This document shows positions 1 to 10,120 of a DNA stretch of 64,000 nucleotides, piece after piece. Position numbers and translations under genes: made by a program. Position 1 is the first letter of the stretch. Every line of letters starts with the position of its first letter. A model generated the notes under the pieces. The model saw only the letters and a list, made by a program, of their open reading frames with translations, searched no databases and was not told the DNA's origin. The DNA comes from Atherix ibis (taxonomy: Eukaryota > Arthropoda > Insecta > Diptera > Athericidae), in NCBI GenBank assembly GCA_958298945.1, contig OY282605.1, positions 123,128,267 through 123,192,266 of the forward strand, written 5' to 3'.

Positions 1-3000
1 TTTGTTTTAAAAAAATAGTCATAATTTAGAAAAGAAAAAACCGATATAAAAGTTTAAAATATTAAATTCAAATATAAAAAATTCCTCAGAACTCTATATA
101 ATATTTTCCGATTTAAGTTTTTTCTCGCAAAAACGAAATTTTAATTACCAAACATTTATTTTTTGAGTGCAGATAACTAGAAAATTGCCATTTTTATACA
201 ACAAAATTGTTAATTACAATCAATTTAAAATAAACTAAATTAAAAACAAAAAAAACTGCAATAAATTATTATCTTTTTTTAATGTTGTTTTTTTTTTGTA
301 AAAAAAGGTCAACATTTCGTCGTTTAAGTTAAAAGCTAACAAATTTTCAACCAGTCACTGATTAGCATAAGGCGCCATTCAAACTTTTATGGTTTTTGTT
401 TTCCTTTTTTCTTCTCATTTTAGTTTTGTTTTGATTTATTGAATTTCGTTTTGTATCTCTTTTTTTTGTATTACACACATCAGCATGATTTCTCTTGTTC
501 CTCGTTCATTGTTTTTACTTTTATTTGATTGAAAATCGACGAACAACGAAAAGACGAAACACTAAATCAAAGCTTAAAGCTCTTTGGATTGTCATATGAA
601 TGGGTATCAACGAAAAAAAAATCTCTCAATTTTATGCGAATAAGAGAACAAAAGGAGATGATTTGAAGGTTAAGCTTGAATTGACCCCTAAAAGTGTGTG
701 AATGCTCTGGATTAGCCCCCAATTGATGTTGCGTAAACACGTTTAAATACTGTGTCTGTATTTTCGTGTAATTATGCATACAAACGTGTCGAAATTGAAA
801 AAAAATAAATAGAAAATGGAGTGCGGTCATGGTTGTCATATTTTGATATGAAACTCAGCTGATCGAAGAGAGGTTAACCAAATTTTGACAGTTGATTTTT
901 TGCCTTACTTAACGCCTTATTTTCGGCCATTTTTTTTTGCTTATGTAAAAAACTTATCCAATTTGCGTTTCGGAAAGTAAAGTTTAATAAAATATATTTA
1001 TTAATTCGGATTTTTTATAAAATTGTTATATTTTTATTTTGTTTTTAATTTAGAATAATGTAATTTGTATAAAAATATTTAAATACTTCAAATAATTAAA
1101 ATTAACATTACGAGACTTCTCGCTGTTAATTGTTTATTGCCTTTTAGTTTAAAAATTGGTTGCATATATATAAAATTTTAAAAGATAACCTCTAGCAGCA
1201 TTAAATTGCATGATCTTGAGGGCCACAAAATGACCTTAGAAAATTTCGAAACTAAGCGTCCTGGTTTTTTTTCACGCAATTAAGCCAAAACTTGTCCTAT
1301 TACGTGACCTGTCCCTCCATTTTTTTGAAACCACTTATGATCTAAATTGTAATCTTAGAGTTAACTCAACAAAAAAACTGATGATAACGGTTTGTTCTTC
1401 TTCTTTAGACTAAAATCCACACCCAACAGTAATTTTTCGCATATATAATAGCTTTTCCATAGTTATTTGTAAGTTTTAAGAGCCACACAATTTTTTCTTT
1501 TAAAAAGTCTCGTCTCTGAAGAAAATTTTGTTCGAAATATCACCATCCAAAGCCTATTGTTATAGCACTCAATTTCTGTATCTTTTGAAAATTTATTATA
1601 AATAAATAATCTACAATATAAAATGGCAAAATTAATTCTAAATAAATTTTTAACTTTTTTGATATATTTGTATAGATTTAGTACCAAATTTTGCAGCTAT
1701 ACTTTTAGAACTACAAAGTGGATAACTCAGTATTTTACGAAATCCCTAACTATGAAGCCTATGTACGCTAAATAGTATCTAAGGTCTTGTTTAAAAGCAA
1801 TAGAAAATTAATAATAACGATCCTAAAAAGATACTTTATGCCAAATATTTACTATTAGTTTTTTTGAAATTCAAATTAATTGACCTTAAGTTAAAAATCT
1901 CCTCATGTACAATATTTATTGTATGTCCCAAGCACGTTTTTCAGATTAACAATTTACTATGAGTATTTTTGCTTTATTATAACAATTTGTGAGTATTTTT
2001 TTATCTTTATTAGATTCAAAATTCTATTCACTTTTAATGCTAAATACGTTCTATTAATAATCATAACATAAAGGCCATACATAATAGCAAATATGACCCC
2101 AACTTTGCAGTCGGTTCTTGATTACTTCCTCTACAAATTAATAATCGCATCCACTATTAAGTATATTAGAAAAAGAGGCAAATATTCCAACGCATTTATG
2201 TAGATTATTAATTATCAATTAAGCCTATTCAATATTCAAATCAAATAAGTGTTATTAACGATGAATACTATAGTCGAATATGCGTCAATAATGAATACTC
2301 GTTAATTTGTAAATTAAAAGCTTTTTTTCAAAATTTTATTGAATATTTTTCAATTTCAACATAAAAGCTAATATTGATGTTTACTCAGTTCAATGTAACA
2401 TTTCAAGGTGACGACTATGTTAAGAATAATTTGCATCAAATTCTTACCTTCAAATTTAATAGAAAACAAACTTTACACGTTTTCTTTCCATAAACATAGA
2501 AGTAGGTAATTTTTTTTTTAAAAAGAAATAAAATTAACAACTGAAAAACAACCCACAAAATTATACAAATTTTAAGATAAGAAATGAATAAATAAATTGT
2601 ATTTGAATAAAACGTATTTTTTTTGCTTTTTTTGTTGCTCGTAAGTTTAGTTAAAATATTTCAAAAACTTTAAATAAAAATTTTTCCGATATGTTTTTTT
2701 TTTATGGTTATTGGAATTTTATTGATTCGACGATATCGATTGGTAAAAATATTCCAATATTCGAAATATTGTAAAATTATAAATATGCAAAAGCGAAAGC
2801 TAAACAAAAATATGACAGAAAATAAATTTCCCTATTAATAAACATACACTCGATCAAGCAAATATTGACTATAAAATGTTAATCCAGAATATAAAAAAAA
2901 CTTTATTTTTTTCGAAAATATTTTGCAAATTTTTTCTCAAAGATTATCATTATTTTTTTCCATTTAAATGAACAAATTTCGAATATTTCAATTTTAAATA

Positions 3001-3496
3001 TTGATTCTGTTGTGGTTATTGTTGGTTAAGGAAGAAGAAAAAATTCCCAAACAACTGCGCGAAAAATACTTATTTGCATATACGATCATGTGCCGAAATA
3101 ATATTTAACAAATGAGATAAAGTATTTAATTAAGTTTTAACAACGTATAATCATTTAATTTTTATTTTATATTTAGTTGGTTTTTTTTATTGTTTATAAA
3201 GTACAGCCAAATCATCTAACGATTGAAAAAAATCTTGTATATTATTTGCGATAAAGATTACATAGTTCAAAGTATGCCATTTGATGCTTGGAATTTTTTT
3301 TTATAAAGCAATGCGTTGAAATTTTAAAAAATTTCTACAAAAGTGATGATTTTTCATTGCCGCTTTTCGCGATTGAAGAAACACAATTTTCGGTGGACAA
3401 GTTATTATAAATAAAATTTTGTATATGAAGCTCGAAAATCTACAAGTAACTATGTCTGGTGTGGATTTTGATCTGAGTGTGTCATTTTTTTAAAAG
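1..3496. other. AT-rich DNA with no recognised gene
   Basis: The stretch is dominated by A and T runs, and stops are frequent in all frames. Two short minus-strand open frames (near 567-839 and 1463-1687) have no recognisable motif and no convincing splice context. One GTAAGA on the minus strand near 2446 has no open exon behind it. It looks like intronic or intergenic DNA. Confidence 0.6.
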
Positions 3497-4075
3497 GGAT
3501 TAAGCAGAGACCCCTACAGTCAATTCTGAGTGTTATGACACTGTAAAACCGTTACAGTCAACTCTCTATAAGCAAGGTTGCAAGAGGCACAGGGTCTCAA
3601 AACCATTTGACCAGTAAGGTCTTTTGTGGTGAATAATTTAACTGAGATAATAGTAATATTGAAGCTTTTACCGAATCTCAATATCATAGTGGTTAATAGC
3701 CGGTGGATCTCGTAGAAATTAGTAAATGCCGAACCAAGGTCTCTGGCATGCAATGGTCTTATAATCGCAGAGTAGGTGCTCCGACATTTCATACTCTTCG
3801 GAGCAAAAATGACAGATTGTCGTGTCAGATTTACCCGTTTTATTAAAATTATATCTTAACAGACGGTTGCCAGCGTGAAGGCTAAGGTCTGAGTTTTTCA
3901 GTTTCAGGACATCTAACGTGCTGTTTTTAAAAAAGACGCTGATGAAAAAATCAGCGTCTTTTCTAAAAACTCAGCGTCTTTTCTTCCAGTGTGAGCTTTT
4001 AACCCCTCAGCGTCTTTTCTTCCAGTGTGGGGTCTTTAGATAACCACAAAAGGGTTATATAAATGGTGTATTGGC
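3497..4075 (-). mobile_element. C-terminal end of an RNase H-type LINE ORF2 with 3' region, copy A
   Basis: Reading leftwards from about 3905 the minus strand gives a cysteine motif, ICHFCSEE then EHLLCDY, after SDLSLHAGNRLLRYNF. Such a CxxC-EH-C zinc-finger-like segment typically follows RNase H at the C terminus of ORF2 in RNase H-bearing LINEs. The frame decays after FGIY. Copy B at 4095-4930 repeats the same 3' sequence, for example the run ending CAAGAGGCACAGGGTCTCAA. The copy is 5'-truncated: RT and RNase H are absent here. The two pieces lie head to tail, so they are either two insertions or one duplicated element. The LINE assignment is solid; the clade is inferred. Confidence 0.6.
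3931..3962. repeat. Perfect 13-base inverted repeat inside LINE copy A
   Basis: The arms AAAAGACGCTGAT and ATCAGCGTCTTTT flank a 6-base loop. The right arm is echoed twice more in direct orientation, as CTCAGCGTCTTTTC near 3970 and 4006. Copy B keeps a damaged version near 4337-4367. It could be an RNA hairpin of the LINE 3' region or a small local amplification. Confidence 0.7.
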
Positions 4076-4094
4076 TACCCTTTTCAAGAAATGG

Positions 4095-4930
4095 AGGAAT
4101 AATCAGAGACCATTACAGTCAATTCTGAGAGCTATGATACTGTAAAACCGTTACAGTCAACTTCCTATAAGGAGGGTAGCAAGAGGCACAGGGTCTCAAA
4201 ACCACTTCGATCAATAAGGTTTTTTGTGGTTAATGCCTTAACTTAGATATTATCTAAAGAGACGGTGGCCAGTGAGTAGGCTAAAGTCTGAGTTTTTGAG
4301 ATTCAGGACCTGTAATGCTCTGTTTTTAGAAAAGACGCTGATGGAAACATCAGACTCTTTTCTAAAAACTCAGCGTCTTTTTTTCCAGTGTGAGCTTTTA
4401 ACCCCGCGTTCCCAGAACTCTATAATGGACCCCATGTGGCTCTTTGGATAGCCACAAAAGGGTTATGGTGCAATAAATGGTTTATTGGCTCCCTTTTTGG
4501 CAAGTTTGTCTGCTAGTTCGTTACCCTAAATGCCCTCATAACCTGGAATCCACAACAAAGTTACTTTATTGTATCTGGCCAGTTGATTTAGGACCGTGAG
4601 GATATCCCAAACTAGCTTGAATTGGACATCAGATGAGACAAGAGCTGTCAAGGCAGCTTGTCTATCTGAGATCATGTAAGCCTTTGTGTTACGTACTTTT
4701 CTTCTGATATCCTATCAAGCATAAAGCATGTTATGCTGAAAAATTGATGGGGATTTATCAAGGACCTAAGATCCGACACCCACATCTGGCTTAGAACCAT
4801 CAGTGTAAAAGACGTTGGCCCCTATATCAATAAGATAACCAACCTCTTTGAGCCCAAACTTAAAGATTTTAATTTGAACCATATGTGATTTTACCAAAAC
4901 AACACCACAAGTTACAGAACATAACAAATT
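4095..4930 (-). mobile_element. RNase H domain and 3' part of a LINE, copy B (broken)
   Basis: On the minus strand, VFYTDGSK (near 4800) is followed by SDRQAALTAL (near 4650), then VTLLWIPGYEG and GNELADKLAKKG (near 4500). This is the usual RNase H order: TDGS, SDSQAA, WVPGH, GNE-AD-LA. Stops interrupt it, including one between the glycine-isoleucine and GNELAD, and two near 4715. Beyond RNase H comes CGYPKSHMGSIIEFW, then SDLSLLTGHRLFR. About 210 bases that encode the cysteine motif in copy A are missing here, with the junction near 4250. RNase H in LINEs acts with ORF2 RT during target-primed reverse transcription. This copy cannot encode a working enzyme. Confidence 0.72.
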
Positions 4931-4969
4931 TTGTCTTTATTGCGTGGAAAGTTTGCCAGAACATGTAAT

Positions 4970-5180
4970 TTCGAGATTTTTTAAAGAAGATCGTGCAAAT
5001 TAGCAAAGGATCGTGCAATTTGATGATGTAAAATTATAAAAAATATTTATTTTGCAGATAACTTGTAAACTTTAGTGCATTTAAAAACCAATCCAAGTAA
5101 TGACCGGATTACAGCCCAAAAAGTGCGAAAAAGTACCATTCAAAATTACTTCAAAAGTTTTTTTAGTAATCAAAAAAAAA
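4970..5180 (+). repeat. Dispersed repeat, member 1
   Basis: The segment around 5096-5155 (CAAGTAATGACCGGATTACA, then CCCAAAAAGTGCGAAAAAG, then AAAATTACTTCAAAAG) recurs with small changes at about 40338-40405 in the same orientation. Weaker similarity continues upstream (GATGATGTAAAATTAT versus a GACGATGTTTG segment). It directly follows LINE copy B, so it may be an unrecognised part of an element. Confidence 0.6.
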
Positions 5181-7395
5181 ATTTTATTACCATTTAAATT
5201 ACTTTGTATACCATATAAAATGCCATAATTTACAAAATATAATTAAATAAAAATTATATCTAAATCAGGATTATGAATATTTTTTATTTACTATTGTTTT
5301 CAGAAGCGCAAATTGGATAATGTTTTTTTAGTCATACAAATTTGGTCTTGGATAATTTTTTAGTATGTCAATTCTGACAGGATCCTTTTTGATAAACGTA
5401 CTCGACCATATTTAAAGCTATAATATAGTGAATAAAATATATTCCTCTACATATTATTATAAAATAAAAATAAATTCAGTATTGAGCTGCCCTAACCAAT
5501 TAGTCTCAGATAAATGTTCATTCCGAGTGACAATGTTTGCATGTTCAGTAAAAATTTTTACACGAACTTAAACCTTTAGTAAATTAAGATTTCCAAATCG
5601 CCTAAATACTTTTAAAAATCCATTAAAAAAATTAAACCTTAATGGGCAATTTAAATTCATTTTTTATTAAAAAAATAAATAAAATAATCTTAAATGTCAT
5701 AAGAATGGGATTAATTTTTATGAAATGTTATAAATTTCAGAATTACAAAAAAATAGCTACAAAAAATAATATTGTAATGGAAATTTAAAAATAAATTTAC
5801 CTATTCAATCTTGATTGAATTAAATTTTTTGTACATTTATTATGGACTTTTTCGATGAACGATAATAAAATTAAATTGCATTTTATAAAAAATCGAAACT
5901 TTAATTTTATATAAAATTGTTGGTGTTGTTGAAATTTTTCCGTTTTTTTTTTAGTAATCATTAAATTATGTATCGGTAATTTATTATTTTCTAAAAAATT
6001 AAATTATATTAAACTGAAAGCTATAAAAAACAACTCTAAAAATGCTGTGTCAACCCAAACGCCTGGCCTATAATGTGGATGCGCGCAATTGCTCTGTTAA
6101 CAGAAAGTGACCACGTGCGTGTTGTTTTCTGTTGTCTCATCGCGTCCGTTGTTGACGTTGTGGCGCGAGGGTCATTAATTTCCGGGGCAAAATCATTTGA
6201 ACTTTTCGGTTTTAATGATTAATTCTTAATTTATCGAATATATTTAAAAAAAAAAATTGTTTGTCACTTTCATTAAATAGATTTACAGGTTATTTGGAAT
6301 TTATTTATTTAAGTAAATTTATTTAAAAAAATGTCATGAATTGTTTATGGAAATTTTTTTGTTGTTGAATTTCTAATTACTGACTAATGAAAGGAAACCA
6401 AATAAAATTAAGTAACAAAATGGTTTAAACGAAATACACAAATAATTGCCTTTTCTTGTTAAAATTTACGGAAATTTATGCGGCTCCAGTTGGGGCCTAT
6501 TTTTACAAAGCACGCAGTTGGAAAATTCTTCTAAAGATGTATGAGTCCGGGTGGGGTTATACTATTTATAAGCAAAACACACTACAAAAGTATGTCAACG
6601 AGAATTTATAATTTAATCCCATTTAAACATTTTTATGGTAAATATCCACGCAAAATATTGTACAATATTATGCAAAAAAAAAAAACAGAAAAATTACGAG
6701 TATGGCAGACGCTAATTCCATATGAAGAATCCATAAACAAATATTCGACGACGCGACGCGACAATGGCTCAGACTGTCATTTCAACGCACGTACGAGTCC
6801 AAATATGAAGGGAATGTTTACAATTTGTACAAAGTAGAAAATGCATAAAAAAATTTAATCGTAGTTATTTAAGATTTCTTCGTTATTTAAAAGGAAAATA
6901 TTACAATTAAAAGTTTTCTTGAAAGCCTGGACAAAAAAAAATAATTACAAAGTTTAAATACGATTTCGATGAAATTAAATTCGTAATGCAGCAAAGTTTT
7001 AATTTTTATACGAGCAATGACATGGTTGCAAACGTTAATACCGAAGAGGGATGATTGGATATTTGGAGGGTAATTGTCAGTTGTTGGACTTTTAATGACC
7101 GATACTGACCCTAATCACGTTCGATGAGGCAGCAAAATTTGTCTGATAACCAGCCGACGTGTATGGATATCGTAGAACTTGTGCAATTTACTCACAGTAG
7201 ACCCTGTAATTGCAATCGTAAAATTATTTCCTGCTATATGAAGGTATCAGTGATAAGCACAATAAATTTATTGATCACTTAAATGCATTTTAGCTGAAAA
7301 TTGTACGGTATTTTTATTTTTTGGCACAAAGTTTATTGTTAGTTACAAAACAGTTTATTTGTTAATTTGCTACGCTTTACTACAAATTAGCTTAG
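5181..7395. other. AT-rich DNA with a GC-richer island
   Basis: No gene was recognised. Around 6045-6190 G+C rises sharply, with several CpGs and a CACGTG E-box palindrome in CCACGTGCGTG. A second, weaker island lies at 6690-6810. A 98-codon plus-strand frame at 6541-6837 has no motif. The islands might be regulatory or exonic; I see nothing decisive. Confidence 0.4.
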
Positions 7396-7460
7396 CCTCG
7401 ATAATAAAATTAATTCCGATTGTGCAAAAATCCTCGATAATAAAATTAATTCCGATTGTG
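7396..7460. repeat. 29-base near-tandem duplication
   Basis: The 29 bases from 7396 to 7424, starting CCTCGATAATAAAATT and ending CCGATTGTG, are repeated exactly at 7432-7460, with 7 bases between. The identity in AT-rich, otherwise diverged DNA suggests a recent slippage or repair event. Confidence 0.85.
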
Positions 7461-7730
7461 AATATAATTTTTTTTAAATCATCTTTTTTTATTAAATAAT
7501 AAATAAATTAGGTTAAACACTATTCAATTTACGTTCAAATTTATAATCGATTTTCATACGAATTGGAATTAATTTTGTTTTTTTCTTCTGCTTTTTGGAG
7601 ATTATAATAATATCGATATTTTTCCATTTAAAATAAATATAATTAATTTGAAATAATTTTAATACTGAAATGTTTATTTTTGGTGGGAAGGGAAGTAATA
7701 ATTTTTTTTAAGACATTGGGCAGATCTTAC

Positions 7731-7798
7731 CTGGACCGATGGTGGTTGCTTCAAAATTTGTTCAGGGATTCTCTGCGTTACCAGACGTACTAATTTCT
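7731..7798 (-). CDS. Candidate internal coding exon, unknown product
   Basis: On the minus strand an open segment reads EKLVRLVTQRIPEQILKQPP then SVQ. It ends at CCAG followed by GTAAGATCTG, a close match to a 5' splice site. A plausible acceptor, TTCTGCTGCATCTGTAG, lies just upstream on that strand. The frame stays open through the acceptor (residues HSAAS), so the true start could lie further out. Codon use and G+C are richer than the flanks. The peptide looks like an amphipathic helix followed by a proline-rich turn, and I recognise no family. Exon status is inferred from splice signals and composition only. Confidence 0.35.
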
Positions 7799-8285
7799 CT
7801 ACAGATGCAGCAGAATGTATTTTGCATAATATTAAATATCGATTATATATTATCTTTGCTCTTTTCTGTATACCATAATTTAATTTGGTTATCTTAGTCC
7901 AAATCGGCTTATTTTTTTGGAGGTGAACAATTTTTTGAATGTATAATTTTGAGCATTAATAATTTCGGTCATGTACTTTGGTATAGTTTTTAACTTAATT
8001 TTAAACGAAAAAAAATCTATAAAACGTGATCAAGTATAATTAATATTTTTAAAATTATACCTAAAGATAACTGAATGGAAGCATCTTCTTTGTTATTAAA
8101 TCAGCGTTAAAGGCAGCGAAACACTCTAGAACTCAATAAGCTTATGCGTCCTGATTTAGCAACACTTGGAGCTTCTGCGTCTAGTATGCATTCGTTTTGA
8201 GATCGAATTCCAGCTAGTAACATAACAGGAGTGCTATTCGAATATCACCAAATGGCCTGATATGTTGGAAAAAATTAACAGGAAA
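7799..8285. other. Unassigned DNA left of minisatellite 1
   Basis: AT-rich sequence with a slightly GC-richer patch at 8100-8240. No frame or splice pair stands out. Degenerate CAGTAAAAA-like words begin near 8290. Confidence 0.4.
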
Positions 8286-8289
8286 TATT

Positions 8290-9620
8290 TGTTTCAGTAA
8301 AAACCGGTTTAATAAAAATTCATTCAGCAGTAAAAATGTTTAGCCAAAATTGGTTCAGCAACCATTTTGGAAAAATTGGTTCAAAAAAAAAATTTGTTGG
8401 AAAAATTTTGTGAAAAAATGTTCAGTAAAAATGTTCAGTAAAAATTTTCAGTAAAAATTTTTAGTAAAAATTTTCAGTATAAATTTTCAGTAAAAATTTT
8501 CAGTAAAAATTTTCAGTAAAAATTTTCAGTAAAAATTTTCAGTAAAAATTTTCAGTAAAAATTTTCAGTAAAAATTTTCAGTAAAAATTTTCAGTAAAAA
8601 TTTTCAGTAAAAATTTTCAGTAAAGATTTTTCAGTAAAAATTTTCAGTAAAAATTTTTCAGTAAAAATTTTCAGTAAAAATTTTTCAGTAAAAATTTTCA
8701 GTAAAAATTTTTCAGTAAAAATTTTCAGGAAAAATTTTTCAGTAAAAATTTTCAGTAAAAATTTTTCAGTAAAAAATTTTCAGTAAAAATTTTTCAGTAA
8801 AAATTTTTCAGTAAAAATTTTCAGTAAAAATTTTTCAGTAAAAATTTTCAGTAAAAATTTTTCAGTAAAAATTTTTCAGTAAAAATTTTTCAGTAAAAAT
8901 TTTTCAGTAAAAATTTTTCAGTAAAAATTTTTCAGTAAAAATTTTTCAGTAAAAATTTTTCAGTAAAAATTTTTCAGTAAAAATTTTTCAGTAAAAATTT
9001 TTCAGTAAAAATTTTTCAGTAAAAATTTTTCAGTAAAAATTTTTCAGTAAAAATTTTTCAGTAAAAATTTTTCAGTAAAAATTTTTCAGTAAAAATTTTT
9101 CAGTAAAAATTTTTCAGTAAAAATTTTCAGTAAAAATTTTTCAGTAAAAATTTTCAGTAAAAATTTTTCAGTAAAAATTTTCAGTAAAAATTTTTCAGTA
9201 AAAATTTTCAGTAAAAATTTTTCAGTAAAAATTTTCAATAAAAATTTTCAGTAAAAATTTTCAATAAAAATTTTCAGTAAAAATTTTCAATAAAAATTTT
9301 CTGGTAAATTTTCTGTAAATTTTTTTTGTTAAAATTAGTTCAGCAAAAAGTGGTACAGTAAAATTTAGTTCATCAAAAATTTTCAGTAAAAATTAGTTTA
9401 GTAAAAATTTGCAGTAAAAATTTTTAGTATAATTTTCTGGGAAATTTTCTGTAAAAATTAGTTCAGCAAAAAGTGGTACAGTAAAAATTAGTTCAATAAA
9501 ATATTTTAGTAAAAATAAGTTCAGTAAAAATTAGTTAAATGTAAAGTTTTGGTAAAATTGAGTCAGTAAAAATTGGTTTAGCCAAAATTAGTTCAGTCAA
9601 AATTGGTTAATTATAAAACT
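8290..9620. repeat. Minisatellite array 1, core CAGTAAAAATTTT(T)
   Basis: Head-to-tail units of 13 (CAGTAAAAATTTT) and 14 bases (CAGTAAAAATTTTT) fill about 8405-9300. The order is structured: mostly 13-mers to about 8625; alternating 13 and 14 (27-base dimers) to about 8865; a run of near-perfect 14-mers to about 9120; alternating 13 and 14 again to about 9235; then 26-base dimers alternating CAGTA and CAATA to 9300. Both edges grade into 15-base degenerate units such as GTTCAGTAAAAATTA. A homogeneous centre with variable edges is the pattern expected from unequal exchange. Confidence 0.95.
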
Positions 9621-10120
9621 TCAGTTTTTCTTTCACATTTAGAGAAAATGCATTAAAAAACATAATTAAAAAAATTGGCCTCAAGTATTTATGCGAACAG
9701 AATATTTATTGTAAGTTAAAATTGGTTCTATAGCATTATTTTGCGTGCATTTTTTACTATAAAAATTCAATTACAAAAAATCTTTTTTTAAAAGATTGTT
9801 CACAGATTTTTGTTGATGTTATTTAGTTTTTAAGTTTTAAGAGAAAATCCAAAATATTTAACAGGAAAAACTAGAATTTCAACAATATTTAACGTTAGTG
9901 ACCATTATTCGTATAATCACCTCAGAATAAGCAGTTTTTTAATGACTTCTTTTTCTGTGAAAGCCAAAAGCAGGAAGGCAAGTATATATTTTTAGTTTTC
10001 CTAACTACACATACAAGTAATTAGAGACCTTTGCATTTTTTTTATCATAGTCTGAAAGGGTGAAAGAGGGGAAGGACACAACTATAACCAATAAGAATAT
10101 TAATTTTTTTTATAATGCAG
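9621..10120. repeat. Flank of array 1, duplicated at 14117-14620
   Basis: The non-repetitive sequence right of array 1 matches that right of array 2. The best-conserved block is 9848-9960 versus 14398-14511; it contains TTAACAGGAAAAACTAGAAT, GTGACCATTATTCGTATAAT and CTTCTTTTTCTGTG. Similarity continues to a GAAAGAGGG-AAGG-CACAA segment near 10065 and 14597. No coding frame is shared. The array and this flank form one dispersed module. Confidence 0.85.

Noticed and set aside
8405..9300. CRISPR array
   Set aside because: Units are contiguous 13-14-mers without unique spacers, in eukaryotic DNA, with no cas-like genes.
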